Positions 41,348 to 53,762 of a stretch of DNA of 64,000 nucleotides are shown one piece after another. A program made the position numbers and the translations under genes. The notes below the pieces were generated by a model, which was not told where the DNA came from, searched no databases, and saw only the letters and a list, made by a program, of their open reading frames with translations. The first letter of the stretch is position 1. Every line of letters starts with the position of its first letter. The DNA is from Zopfochytrium polystomum (lineage: Eukaryota > Chytridiomycota > Chytridiomycetes > Chytridiales > Chytridiaceae): the NCBI GenBank assembly GCA_025765615.1, contig JAIVFJ010000123.1, forward strand, positions 1 through 64,000. The letters run 5' to 3'.

Positions 41348-44300
41348 ATGCCGCCGCCCGCATCACAACCCACCCCGCTGCCGCCCGACTTTGTTCTCCG
41401 CCTCTTGCTGCTTCCCCTCTTCGCCGCAACCGCCGCCGGCCTGGCGTACCTGCTGCGCCGTACGACGCGACCATGCACCTCCGCTGCATCCTACGCCGCA
41501 CTGTCATCGACAGACCCCGAAGACGACGAGGACGACAACAACAGCGACGGGGACGACTTTGGCGGCTCGGATGATCGGCTCGCACATGCAGACGCCATCC
41601 TGCGGTGGCTCGCGGTGCCGATCGCGGTCGTTGGTGCGGGTCTTGCGGCGGTGTCAGAGTCAGGCGTGGATTTCGACGTGATGGGCGTTGCGAGTGTTGT
41701 GGCGGAGGTATAAAAATCCTTTCTTTCTTCTTTTGAACAACCGTCCAGCCCTGCTGACCCGATCGTGCTCAACGATTCCCACGTCGCTAAAAGACCGTTT
41801 GCGCGTTATGCGTTCTGTACATGGCCCTGAATGCGCGGTCGTCGTCGCCGTCGTCGTTGTCGTTGTCTCCGTCCGCGCCACCGTTTCTCACCACCGCGTT
41901 TGCTTACTTGGCGCTGCTTGCCGTTTTTGCGGGCGTTCAAGCGTACAAAGCGGCCATCGACGGTTCACCAACTTTCCGCCTACACACGGCGTCGGCAGTA
42001 TGCGCGGCCTTCGGGATGGTGCTGAACGGTGGGAGGCATTACGTCCTGTTTTTGCGGCGAGGTGAGGCAAACGCGGCAGGAGGGGACAAGAGTGTAAGTG
42101 CTTCTTTGAGGTTTCACTTCACCGCAGCGGCATTTCTTTGCAAGCCCGTTTTTTCAAACGCGACGAGTGACGCTCTGCTCAACAGGCGACACCGGAGTCG
42201 ACGGCGTCGCTGCTGTCGCTGCTGACGTTCTCGTGGATGACGTCGCTGATTTCCAAGGGCGAGACAAAGACCCTCGCAATGACAGACCTGTGGCAGCTCC
42301 GCGAGACAGACGGCGCCATGTCGGTTTGGCAACGGTTCCACAAGCACCGGTGCGGCAACAGCGTTTTTGCGACACCGTTGACCCATTTCCGCCTTCATCT
42401 ATTCATTTTAAACAAATAGCCCTGGCCGCTCCCTCTTCGCCACACTTATTCTCGTCGCACGCAAAACCCTGACATTGCAGTATGCTGCCGCTCTCCTGAC
42501 GCCATTCCTCACGTACGCCGGCCCTCTCATGCTCAACCTAATCCTTGCGTGGTTTGAGGACCCTGACCGCACTTTGCTGCGGGGATGGTGGCTGCTCCTG
42601 TGTATGTTGGTGATAAATGTGGCCAGCGCGGTCAGCGGCGCCCAGCAGTATTTCCACGGGCGCCGGGTCGGGCTTACTGTTTATGCAGCAGTGATTGGCG
42701 AGCTGTATGCAAAGGCGCTGAGGCGGCCGGCGGGCGTTTCTTCAGGGAACGGTGCCAGATCCGAGGAAGCAGTGGATTCGGATTTGAGCTCCGGGAAGAG
42801 CGACAAGCCGGCTGAAATCAATGAGGAGGGAAACATCAACACCATGATGACGGTAGACGTCGAACGCATCGTCAACTTCAGTTGCTTCTCCCATGACCTT
42901 GTCCTCACCCTCCCACTAAGCATTATCTTGGCATTTTTGGCGCTGTACTGGGTGATTGGATTGTCTGCCGTTGCAGGCATTGCTGTCATTGCAATCAATG
43001 CCCCTCTCACCGCGTATTTAGGCTCCTTCATGGAAGACTTCCAAGCGAAGCTGCTGAAAGAGAGCGACAAGCGAGTTACTATGACCACCGAGGTCTGCCA
43101 GTTTCCTCTCATGCACACGTGTTGAAAGCCTTCTCACACCGTCCGAACCCTTCTTTGACCAGATATTGAACAGTATTCGCATCATCAAATACTTTGGCTG
43201 GGAAGACCAGTTCGCCGGGCGACTGCTCAAAGTCCGCGACGCCGAGCTCGGACTCAACCCCAAGACCTCGCTCCTGTGGATCTTCACTTCGCTCCTCACC
43301 TACTGCACGTCGATCCTCTGCCTCTTTGCGACATTTGCAACGTACACGATCGTCGCCGGACACCCGCTGACAGCCGCGACGGCATTCACGACGGTCATTT
43401 TGCTCGAGCGCGTCGGCCAGTGTTTCGTCGAGGCGCCGTTTTACTATTTTTGGCTGCTAAAGAAGAAGGTGTCGCTGGAGCGGGTGGACAAGTTTTTGAG
43501 TGGTGTCGAGTTGGACCGGTATGCGCAGAGCGGAACGGCAGAACGCGTGGAGACAGTGGAAGAGGCGGATGCTTTGGACGATGCGGCGTCAGTTGGGTTC
43601 CGCCAGGCGGCGTTCCGGCACTTTGATCCAGCCGACGCCAGTAGAACGGTGGAGAGCGTTTCCGCCAAGCAACACCGAGGCATTGAAGCTGCGCCGCCGT
43701 CAGAATCGGTCGCAACTGCGGCTTTCACGCTGCAGGGCATTGACATTTCTTTCCGCAAGGGTGGGCTGAATGTTGTCACGGGGCCAACGGGCTCGGGCAA
43801 GTCGTCGCTGATCTTGGCACTTCTAGGAGGTGAGCGTGGGGTGTAGTCGGTTTGAAAGAATCATTCACCAGAAACACTCCCAGAGATGAAAAAAGTTGCC
43901 GGCGATGTTCACCTCCCCAAACATGACGGTCCAGGCCTCGTTTCGTACGTCGCACAAACCGCATGGCTCTTGAACGCAACGATCCGCGAAAACATCACCA
44001 TGGGGTTGCCACTAGACGATGCACGATACCGCAAGACGCTCGAGGCGTGCGCGCTCGTCCGCGATCTGGAGACGCTACCGGGCGGCGACCTGACAGAAGT
44101 CGGCGAGAAGGGAATTTCGCTGTCTGGGGGCCAGAAGCAGCGGATCGCACTCGCGCGCGCTGTTTATTCAATGTCTTTGGTCGTGTTGTTGGATGACCCG
44201 CTGTCGGCGGTGGATGCGCCGACTGCAAAGCATCTGATGGCGAATGCGATTCAGGTGAGTTTTGCAGTCCGTGCTGGTAGCATGTGTTTTGAGCGAACTC

Positions 44301-46963
44301 ATCGCTAGAAATCATTGGCCGGCCGCACTGTCATCCTCGTCACTCACGCTGTCGGTCTGGCGGTCCGTGCGGCAGACTACGTAGTCGTCATGGGCGGAGG
44401 CACTGTTGTTGCGCAGGGCACGCCCATCGAGGTCGCCAGCAACCCGTCTGCCGTCCACATCACGGCATCCTCAGTAGAGCCGACCGAGTATCTGTCGTCC
44501 AACGACGCTGACAAGCAAAAGGCCGTGCTGGCCAAGGACGGCGACGCAACGCGACTGGTCGAAGACGAAGAAAAGGAGGTTGGGCGCGTAAAATGGAGCG
44601 TGTACGTGTCCTACTTTGCCGCCGCTGGAGTCATTTCTTCGGCGATCTCGGTGGTTCTCCTCGTATTTCAGGACGTACTGGGCGTTGCGAGCGACGCGTA
44701 AGGTTCTCTTTGAAATGATTGCCACATTATTGTTTTTTGAAGCAGAAGCTGCACAATCACAACAGGTGGATCGCCAAGTGGACCGAAGACGTCCGTCGCA
44801 ACAGCACTCTCATTCAATCATCTGATGGGTCAAGCATCGGGCTCTGGCTCTTTCCTTCAGCGACCAGTCTGTGGTACAAGTCGTCAAACGCCATCGTCAG
44901 TGCGACGTACTCCGTCGAATATATTCGTGTCGACATTCAGATGGTATCATTCGGCGGATGACGATGAGACGGCTGATTTTTGGGAAAGGAACCACGCGAC
45001 ACTCTACTATGTTGGCATTTGTGAGTATAAGTCTATAACTTTCTTTTTTGTTCAGCCGAACCCCATCATCGGCACAGCTCTAATCCAAAGCCTGCGCAAG
45101 ACGGTCTGATTGGCTTGGCTCAAGTCGTCAATCGTTCTGTTACAAGCACTGTTGTCCAGCTTGCAGCCTACCGCGCGTCGCGAATCATTCACGAACACTT
45201 GCTAAATTCCGTTCTCGGCGCTCCGCTCCGGTTCTTTGAGGTGAGCTTACAGCAACCCCGAACGATCAATAATCTATTGGTTTGTGACTGAAGACCACAC
45301 CGATGGGCCGAATCTTGAACCGCTTCACCAAGGACATTAGCTCCGTCGACGGAGAAGTAATTCTGGAGATGCTACACTTCGCCAACACGGCGACTAAAGC
45401 GACCACGATTGTGTTGGTCGTTTGCTTTTTCTCTCCGTTCTTTTTGCTTGCGTTGATCCCCATCGGCTTTGTCTATTATTCGATCACTCAGTCGTATCTG
45501 AGGAGCTCGCGAGAGCTGAAGCGGTATGTTTTTCAGTCATTTGTCTCGCTCCGTCTGATCTGCAATTGCGAACAGTTTGGACTCTGTATCTGTTAGCCCA
45601 GTCATTTCAAATTTCAACGAGACACTCCACGGTGCAAGCACCGTCCGTGCGTTCGGCCTCTGCGAAGCGTTCAGGGTGAAAAACGCGCAAAAGATCAATG
45701 TCCGGAACCGCTGCTTCTACCTTCTTTGTAAGCGACATCCACTTCTTGTAGTTCGGCTCACCTTTCCGCAAAAAAAGGGGCCGCCAATCGGTGGCTCAAC
45801 ATCCGCAGCGACACGCGGCGTACAGAAGCGTGACGCCCGGCTGGGCGGGCGTCACGCTTCTGTACGCCGCGCTCTTTTCGGACGCCGTCCTCTGGCTCGT
45901 GCGCTCCCACGCCGACATGGAGATGGGCTTGAACTCTGTCGAGCGCTGCAACGCGTACTCGAGGCTGGAGCAGGAGCCGCCCCGCGTTATCGAGGGGTAC
46001 CGGCCGGGGCCGGAGTGGCCGGAGGCCGGGGTCGTCGAAGTAAACGGACTGAGCGTGAGGTACGCGGCGGACTTGCCGCTGGTATTGAAGAATGTGAGCT
46101 TCGCCACTGCAGCCGGGGAGAGAATCGGTGTTGTTGGTAAGCGTCAATTTTTTCGGTGGGATCAACGTTGAGGCGTGGACCTGTTTAGATCAGCTTACAT
46201 TACTGGGACCTTTTCAGGTCGCACCGGCACGGGAAAGTCGACACTCTCGTTGGCCTTCTTCCGAATTATTCCACATGCCGCAGGAACGATTCTCATCGAC
46301 GGGATGGACATCAATAGGATGGGCCTTCACGACCTTCGGTCCAGGTTGACAATCATTCCGCAGGACCCGATCCTCTTTAACGGCACGATTCGATCGAACC
46401 TTGACCCTCTTGGTGAAAGCAGCGATGCGGACCTGTGGCGGGTCCTCCGCGAGACGCATTTGTTGGAGAGCTTGCAGTCCCAGGAGTCAGTGTCGACTAT
46501 AACTGCCGACCGTTCGTCTGCCACGACACTCGCATCCGACTCGTTCTCGCTGGACTCGCCAGTACTCGAGAACGGCTCCAACTTCTCGCAGGGCCAATGC
46601 CAGCTGCTGTGCCTCGCGCGCGCCCTCTTGCGGCGCTCGCGAGTCATATTCCTCGACGAAGCCACCGCATCGATCGACGCAGCCACCGACAGCCGCATCC
46701 AGCGCACCATCCGGGAGCAGCTCTCGGGCACGACCGTCTTTTGCATCGCGCACCGGTTGCGCACCGTCGTGGACTTTGACCGCGTCCTCGTCCTGGACGC
46801 CGGAGAGGTGGTTCAGTTTGGCACGCCGATGGAGCTGATGGCGGGGTCGGGGGCCACGCATTTTGCGAGGATGTGCGAGGACTCGGGGGAGATGGAGGTG
46901 CTGTTGGAGATGGCGAGGGAGGCGGAGGAGAGGAAAAGAAGGAGATTGCGGGTGGCTTGCTAG
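41348..46963 (+). pseudogene. ABCC-type (MRP) ABC transporter with a frame-breaking insertion
   Basis: A full-length ABCC exporter: N-terminal membrane region (from MPPPASQPTPLPPDFVLRLL), linker with LLSLLTFSWMTSLISKGETK, two six-helix membrane domains, and two nucleotide-binding domains. NBD1 has Walker A GPTGSGKSS, signature LSGGQKQRIALARA and Walker B LVVLLDDPLSAVD. NBD2 has Walker A GRTGTGKST, signature FSQGQCQLLCLARA and Walker B VIFLDEATASID. Members export conjugates, metals or lipids at vacuole or plasma membrane. About 14 exons are needed, separated by short introns. All catalytic motifs are intact, but in membrane domain 2 a 26-nt inverted copy at 45814-45839 of the sequence at 45846-45871 inserts a TGA stop and shifts the frame between NRWLNIRSD and WAGVTLLYAALF. 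Unless this is an assembly error the gene cannot make a full transporter. Exon edges in 44760-45060 are tentative. Confidence 0.85.
45814..45871. repeat. perfect 26-bp inverted repeat with 6-nt loop
   Basis: 45814-45839 is the exact reverse complement of 45846-45871, with gctggg between. Right-arm sequence belongs to the transporter coding frame; the left arm does not. Confidence 0.95.
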
Positions 46964-47581
46964 GCGGTTTGGAAAGTGCCTTTGTGGTTTAATGGAATTC
47001 AAACACCTTTTTTTTCCTCTTTTTTTCCTCCACTGTTTCGAACACCGTCGTTTGTATTGGGGGGTGGACTGTTCGGTTTCGACTCAAATTTTTGCTCACC
47101 GTCCTCGTTGTGTTCGGCACCGTCGGAGGCTTCTGTGGACGTTTGGGAGCCTCAACTCTTTCTAACCGTTTCAAAAGCGGAGAGGCAGCGTTTGCTTCCT
47201 GGTGACCAAGTGCCCTCCAGCACGCGGGACCAAAAGAATGAACCAATTGTATCTCCTTTGTTCGATGTTGTGGCCCGGTTTCGTGCTCATTCCCTTGAAA
47301 ACATGCGCCGGAGATGCGGTTTGTCTCCTCTTAGGAGCACACCGTCATGGACAAACGACATCGGCCCAGTTCGGGAGGGCGGGGGTCAAACGATGAACAC
47401 CCTTTCTTATTCTTCAAGAACGGGCGCAAAGACTGCACTCGCAAGTAACACAGCCACTCGCAGTATTTATTTGTCTTCCACGAAAGGGCGGCGGCCGGAA
47501 TCCGCCTGTCGGAGTCCTGGCAGAACTCCGCCGCATCACCCTGGTCATCCCCTGTCACCGATTTCTCTCCAACCCCCGCCC
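46964..47581. other. intergenic region
   Basis: Between the transporter and the phospholipase gene. The plus-strand frame that runs into the phospholipase extends upstream to about 46980 without an ATG. No separate gene recognised. Confidence 0.4.
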
Positions 47582-50383
47582 ATGACCTTTATCGCCATCG
47601 ACGGCACTGTCCACGGCGAGGAGCTGCGTATCTCCCGCCGACGCACCATCGCCGAACACATCTCGTACCTGGCGTTCGACGACGCGGAGGACGACGACGC
47701 CAATGGGCAGCAGGTCCCTCCATCAGATGCACACAGCAGAGCAGCGATCTTCAACTTGGTGGCCCCTGCCGCAGCACAGCCACCCCAGCCAACCTTCGCT
47801 CCGGCCAGTCAGCAGTCGAATCGATCGGCTTCAGGTTCAGGGTTCCTGCATCCCTCGTCCTCGACGACGACGTTCGGCAGGGATTCTGACACGGCGTCGG
47901 TGAAGTCGAGGAAGTCGGTTAGTCGATGGCCTCAAACGCGTTGGGGCCGACCATCTCACTCGATCCGCAGGCGCTCGAGCACGACAAAGCCTTCTTTTCG
48001 AGCTCACTCAACAAAATATTCAATGTAGGCCGCCCCGCGCTGGAGAAGATCATGCCAAGGACCACCGCTTCCGTCAGCGAACAGCTGGAGGTCCTCGCAG
48101 CCTTCGAAGTCCTCGGGGCGGAGATGAAAAAGCGGTACAGCGATTGCAATGTGAATCCCGAGATTCAGTTCGAGGCGTTTGTAAGGTGAAATGGCCGGAA
48201 GGAGGGGTGAACGGCATGGCTAATCTCTTCCATAATCAGCCGAGACAACATGATTGTTGGGAGAGGAAATCTTGTTTCGGCGCGATCGACTTCGCTACTG
48301 CCGCGCATCGTTTGCAAAGTACATTAGAGTTCCAGTGGAAGCGGTTCATGAAGACGACATTCCCATTATTGGCGTTTCGGGGTCCGGCGGCGGATTTAAG
48401 GCCATGATCTGTACCACAGGTTACCTGGTCGCCATGGAGAAAGAGGGCCTCTATGATTGTATCATGTATCTGAGCGGTACGAATCTGCACTCAACACAAC
48501 TTCATTGTTGACGAAATTCCCGCTTCAGCTGTTTCAGGGTCTTGCTGGACGCTAAGCAACTGTAAGAATTTACTGACGACACTCAAGGACTGACTCAACC
48601 CCCGCGTCAGTGTACCGCAGCGCCGTCGCCACCTCTCCAGCCAAGCTTGCCGCCTACTTCATCAAAACTCTCCCCAACCACCCAGCCGATCCTTCCCACT
48701 TGCAGGCGAACCTCGCCAAATCTCCGCTCGGTCGCGTCACGCCGCTTTTCGGCGGTCTAGTGGACAAACGGTTGGCGTTCCTACCCCGCGGCGTTGTGGA
48801 TACGTACGCGGTTCTCATGACGGCGCACTTCTTCTCGGGAGAGGACCGCGAGGACTTTGACCCCAGCGATTTCAAATGGAGTGCGCAAAGGCGGTTTATG
48901 CAGGGTGGCAGGGCGCCGATGCCAATTTTGACTTGCATCAGGTTGGCAAATGAAAGTCGCAGCGATCACAAGGGCGTCAAGGATTGACCTTTTTCACACT
49001 TGCCAGGCACGAGAGACCTTGGTATGCCCGCGTTGACAGGTACGCACCGGAAGAGTATCGACGACAGCAGATGTTGTACGAGGACAACGACGAAACGGAT
49101 ATGGACAAGAAGCAAGCCGAAGTGCAGAGGTAAAGACTTCTTTGAGTCTGACCACTAGTCTGAAGCACAATGCTCTCTTCATGAGCAGAAATGAAGCATG
49201 GTGGCAGTGGTTTGAACTGACTCCAATCCAGTTCGGGTCGGACGAACAAAAGAGTATGTATTCTATAGCTCTCAACCCCCAAATGCCGAATGCCTCTCCT
49301 TACATCAACTTTGCAGTCTGGATACCTACGTGGTCGTTTGGCCGAAAGTTCGAAGCCGGGAAAAGTTCCAACCGCTGCCCGGAGCAGAGCTTGTCGCTTC
49401 AAGTCGGGTGGGTACGACGCTCGTCGCGAAAAGTTGCATTGGACACCTGCAAACATTAAACTGTTTCTTTAGAATGGTCGGAAGTGCAATGACTGCACCG
49501 TTCCAGACCTCGTTGGAGACTTTGGAACGTTCTGATCCAAAGTCTTCCATGGGCAAAAGGCTTAAAGGCTATGCCGTCAAGGTAATAGCATTCGCTTTTT
49601 GTCGACAAAGTAACTGACAGCGACCGTAGCTTCTAGCTTCGGGAACTTCATCCTTGAACGTCAAGTCGCTTCTGGCAAATCACCCCTTCCATTCGGCGTA
49701 CAACTGGAATCCCATGTACCGCATCTTACCTTCGCCTCAACCGCCTGGCCTGGTAAATTCTCCACGGATTCAGCTCGTTGACGCCGGAGCCGACAATAAC
49801 CAGGGTAGCTTCACTACTTTATGTATCACTTTCTCTGACCTTTCTTTAATTCATGAAATTATTTGTTCAAACAGCTCTCTACCCTTTCACCCGTCCCGGC
49901 CGTAAAGTCGACATCATGATTGTTCTAGACAGCTCTGACGATGTCGAGCGCAACATCGTCACTCCCGACATTGAAAAGTTTGGGAAACGCAAAGGCTTCA
50001 CCTTCACACGGTCTACTCCCACCCCGCCAAACTTCCCACCAAACGACAAGTCGACGCCATTGTCTATTCTCTACAAGAACCGCTACTGCCAGATCTTCGA
50101 CGGGAAGGCAAACCCTCCAGACAAACGGGTCGGCGAGCACGGCGAGCCTCTCGCCGAGGCGGACACGACGCTGATTTACATCCCAACCCTGACGTGCGAC
50201 GCGCAGACGCCCGCGTTCTGCCCGTCGGACTTTTCGTTTGCAAAATTGTCCTACACTCCGCAGGAGTGCGTCGGTCTGCTCTCGTGCGCCGAGATGAACT
50301 GGATGCGGGAGAAGGAGCTCATCAGAGCGACCATCAAAAAGTGCTGGGAAAGGAAGCGGGACGCAAGGAGGCGCGGTTGCTGA
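47582..50383 (+). CDS. cytosolic phospholipase A2-type (group IV-like) lipase
   Basis: A multi-exon gene for a cPLA2/lysophospholipase catalytic-domain protein. Exons 47582-47917 and 47971-48180 encode a Ser/Pro-rich N-terminus and a helical region. Later exons carry the nucleophile motif IGVSGSGGGFKAMICTTGYL (G-x-S-G-S, near 48372) and AVSGSCWTLSN. There follow FDPSDFKWSAQRRFMQGGRA, WWQWFELTPIQFGSDEQK, WIPTWSFGRKFEAG, and RIQLVDAGADNNQ with the catalytic Asp (near 49780). The final exon (PFTRPGRKVDIMIVLDSSDD) runs to 50383. Ser and Asp of the dyad are present. The residue that is Arg in mammalian cPLA2 after G-G-G-F is Lys here. No C2 domain is visible. These enzymes release fatty acids from glycerophospholipids. 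Several mid-gene exon edges (48181-48290, 48970-49470) were not fixed exactly. Confidence 0.85.
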
Positions 50384-50924
50384 GGACGTCCTCTTTCCTA
50401 TTTCCCCCCCTGAGATGGGTGAAATCTGCGCCAACGGATTCTCAGGACTAGGGTTAAGTTGGCGGCAGGCAGGCCTCCTTTTCAACTTTCTCTATTTTTT
50501 CGGGGTGACTGGGTTGAACTGTGAGCAAATATATACGAATAAACATTACTTGTATCTTTGGCTGATGAATTACACCTGGTTCAGGCCAGGTTGTCGTTTG
50601 TCCCGACGGTATTTGAAACTGTCTGGAACGGTGTGAGCGCGGACCTCAGATTGTGTCTTCGCATTGCTAACAGTATTTATAATCATCTCCGATCTCATTT
50701 GTAATCGACTCCGACGGGCCGGAAGTTCGTGCCGGACATTTGTGCCGTGTTTGTTTCTTTTCAAAGAAACAACAAACGCAAGGGTTGTCCGAACCTCGTC
50801 CGTAAACACAAGCTTGGCCACCACGTCCGTCGTGAGACCCAAATATAATTACGCAGGCGGTGAGGAGAAAACAAAATCCAAAACAGCATTCACATTCCCC
50901 TCGAAGAACTCTTTCCTCAAGACC
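50384..50924. other. intergenic region
   Basis: Between the phospholipase and the alpha/beta hydrolase. It contains atatatacgaataaacatta near 50527 and gtatttataatca near 50675, both AT-rich and possibly promoter or poly(A) related. No gene recognised. Confidence 0.4.
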
Positions 50925-51944
50925 ATGCCAAAGTTCTTGGACGACCACGCCAAAATCGGCCGCGCCGCGAATATCCCGCTCAAGGACGCCGAGCCCGCCC
51001 CAGTCGTCTCGGTCAGCCCCATCACTCTCGCCGGCATCCCAAGCCGCGCCGTCGACCTTCAGCTCCGCGTCTCGGCCCCCGCGTCCCTCGCAACGTCCCC
51101 CGCAGCCGACACGCAACTACCAATCATCCTCCTCTCGCACGGCCACGGTTTCTCGAACAACCTCTCCTCCCTCAACGGCTACGCGCCCCTCGCGACCTTC
51201 TACGCGGCGCGCGGCTTTATCGTCCTCCAGCCCACCCACCAGAGCTCCGCGTTCCTGTCGCTCCCGGCCGACACTCCTGGTGGCCCGCACTTTTGGCGCT
51301 CGCGCGTGGAAGACATGTCCGCGATTCTGGACCGGCTCGACGAGATTGAGCGAGCTGTGCCGTTCCTACGCGGCAGGCTAGACCGCGCGCGAGTCGCGAT
51401 CGTCGGGCACTCACTCGGCGGCCACACGGCTGGGGTCCTTCTCGGGACGCGGCTGCGCGACGCGAGCGAGCAGGATCCCGAGCTCGACATCGACTTGCGC
51501 GACCCGCGCATCAAGGCGGGCGTGCTCCTCGCGCCGCCAGGGAGCGGCCGCGACGTGCGACCGTCTGTCGCAGCGAGCATGCCGTACATTGCTCAACTAG
51601 ACTACTCATCCATGTCCACGCCTACGCTGGTGGTAGCCGGGTCCATCGACGTCCCTGCCCATTTTACGGACGCCCGCGGGGCGGACTGGTACGAAGACGC
51701 GTACCGCCTGAGCCCGGGACCAAAGGCGCTGGCGGTCGTGGATGGCGCGTGGCACTGTCTCGGAGGGATATCCGGGTACGATTCCAAGGAGACGCGTGAG
51801 GACGAGAGCCCTGAGCGCGTTGCGGCGGTGCAGCGCATAACGCTTGCGTATCTTCGGAAAGAGCTTTGCGGCGAAGATGATGTGTGGGTCGAGACGAGCA
51901 GAGGGTTCGTCGAGACGGGGTTGGGAAAGATCGAGGTGAAGTAG
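50925..51944 (+). CDS. alpha/beta hydrolase, chlorophyllase/PAF-acetylhydrolase-like
   Basis: An intronless 339-residue protein. LPIILLSHGHGFSNNLSSLN forms the oxyanion-side strand and loop, RVAIVGHSLGGHTAGVLLGT the nucleophile elbow (Ser about residue 162), PTLVVAGSIDVPAHFTDARG the Asp region and VVDGAWHCLGG the catalytic His. The arrangement resembles the chlorophyllase/dienelactone-type branch of alpha/beta hydrolases; in a fungus chlorophyll is not the substrate, so an ester of unknown kind is expected. There is no signal peptide. The start is the only ATG in frame after the upstream stop. Confidence 0.8.
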   Translation: MPKFLDDHAKIGRAANIPLKDAEPAPVVSVSPITLAGIPSRAVDLQLRVSAPASLATSPAADTQLPIILLSHGHGFSNNLSSLNGYAPLATFYAARGFIVLQPTHQSSAFLSLPADTPGGPHFWRSRVEDMSAILDRLDEIERAVPFLRGRLDRARVAIVGHSLGGHTAGVLLGTRLRDASEQDPELDIDLRDPRIKAGVLLAPPGSGRDVRPSVAASMPYIAQLDYSSMSTPTLVVAGSIDVPAHFTDARGADWYEDAYRLSPGPKALAVVDGAWHCLGGISGYDSKETREDESPERVAAVQRITLAYLRKELCGEDDVWVETSRGFVETGLGKIEVK

Positions 51945-52779
51945 CGTGTGCCTTGTGGCAACCAACCTTTGAAGAATAAACTTAGGAAACCATTCCGCCT
52001 TTGTTTTATGTGTTAATGTCGCTAGAGCAGAAGGAGCTGAGCGGCAAAGTGTGAGTTGAGGCGAGAACGGCAGAAAACTGAAATCAACACAAACACAGCA
52101 CCCACTCTCCTCTCTCTCTCTGGAAGGGACTCTGTTTTTCGCAGCTCAGTATCTATCTCCTCTTGCTCGTCTCGGGCCCCATGATGCGACGGCGTGATGC
52201 TCTCTTAAACATACTCCTGCGGTCCGACCACTTCTCTACTCTTCTCATTTGTGGTGATCTCATACCTTGCGAAATGCGCATGAGCTCTTTTCTTCATTCA
52301 CGAGGTGCCAACCACTCAAATATCTCAACTCTGTTCCAGGAGTCCGTTTTCCTCGAACCACCGCCGAGCCGCGGACCTCAAAAGCCTTCGCGACCCTCGA
52401 TCTAATGGAGGCCTTGAAACGCGCAAGCTGCCTTCTCCACTCGTGCTGCAACCATTTTCCTCTGAGAGACAGTGGTGTTTTTCCTTGATTTGGCACGTCA
52501 CAAATAGGGAGTGTATTCAGGATTCACGATGCCGTTGTCAAAGGCGCCTGGCGCGCGGGCCGACGACGTCGCTTTCCACGGCAGAAGCCATGGCCGTCGG
52601 ACGCGAGCAGACCCAGGATTAGCTCGTGGGACGAGCCCGCCGCGAATCCAAGAACCCCAAGTGAAGGATGAAAAAGAATATGCCTTTTCTGAATAAAAAC
52701 ATGCTGCTGTCCGACAACCACTTTTCAACTTTTTTCCTTTCTGATGGTCTCGTGCCTCGCAGACTTTTCGAAGGGTCTC
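51945..52779. other. intergenic region with weak internal duplication
   Basis: Segments near 52205-52270 and 52698-52765 look like diverged copies of each other (for example gtccgaccacttctctactc versus gtccgacaaccacttttcaa). They may be parts of decayed genes related to the WW-repeat remnant that follows. No open gene recognised. Confidence 0.35.
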
Positions 52780-53658
52780 ACGCGCATCAAGAGCGTGGCT
52801 TTTTAGCCGTGCTGGAGCAGTCCCGACTGCTCCCACCAGTCAAGGACGGGAACGTCATTTGCCTTGTTGAAAGGCATCGAGTCTCAGTCAACTTCCAGGC
52901 CACTCTCCATCCACCGCTTCAAGATTTCCATCTTACACTCTTTGATGGAGAGGAGAATGGCATTGCTGCTGTATCTGAGCTCGTCTCCGCTGTCCATTCA
53001 CCACTGAAGCGTTTCCGCGAGATTGGCTTGTTCCATTGCCCCCTCGCTGTACTTGATTTCGAGGCCGCTGTCCTTCCACCACCTGGATAGGATCGTACTG
53101 CGACGCCCAATCAATCGCTTCATGATCGTACATAAGTGGCAGCCCGCTATCCATCCACCACTGCAGCACAGAAATGCGGCCAGAGCCGCAGGCTGCCCTG
53201 ATCGAGTGCTTGTCGTACTTTAAAGCGAGTCTACTGTCCTTCCACCACCAGGGCACACCAACACGCCCTTCAAAACGGGCCATCAGAATCGCCCGTACAT
53301 CGTACTTGAGCGGGAGCCCGCTTTCCTTCCACCACTGGAGGATATCCGTCCACCCCTTTTCGGAAGGGAGTTTGAAGGAACGATTCGTGTACCGCGGCTC
53401 CAGCTTGCAGCCCTTCCACCACTCTATGATGTCGACGGAATAGGCACAGTTCATTGAGTTTTGCTGGTGAAACAGCTCGATGAACCGGTCTTGCGGAATG
53501 TTGTGGAAAAGAAGATCGATGGCACCGGCGGGGCCGACGAATCCGATGCCGATCGGGAGGAGGACGAGGGTTAAGGTTGGGGAGGACGAGACGACGAGGG
53601 CGCGCAGGCGTGGAAGTGCGCGCCAAGATGAGTGATCGTGAAAAAAGAATTCGGACAT
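52780..53658 (-). pseudogene. decayed WW-motif ankyrin-like repeat gene
   Basis: Minus strand. From 53658 the frame reads MSEFFFHDHSSWRALPRLRA, FHNIPQDRFIELFHQ and then four repeats of the WW family (LQWWKESGLPLKYD; WWWKDSRLALKYD; LQWWMDSGLPLMYD). At about 53090 the frame shifts by one base, after which further repeats continue in another frame (RWWKDSGLEIKYSEGAM). A TGA replaces the second Trp of the next LQWW motif, and yet another repeat (LKRWMESGLEVD) can be read beyond. It is clearly a relative of the intact gene at 14763-16055 and no longer encodes a full protein. Confidence 0.75.
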
Positions 53659-53762
53659 GCACTCGTCGGATGATTGACTTTATCAATTTCCTATTTTGGC
53701 AGCCGCGGTGCAGTTGCAAGACAAAAGACCCTTCTCCGCGCAGACCCTTCTTGTTCGCCCAT

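Noticed and set aside
44700..45060. A second break in the ABCC transporter
   Set aside because: A 59-bp GT-AG intron can be placed that keeps the frame between the segments WIAKWTEDV and ERNHATLYYVGI, so no lesion is required.
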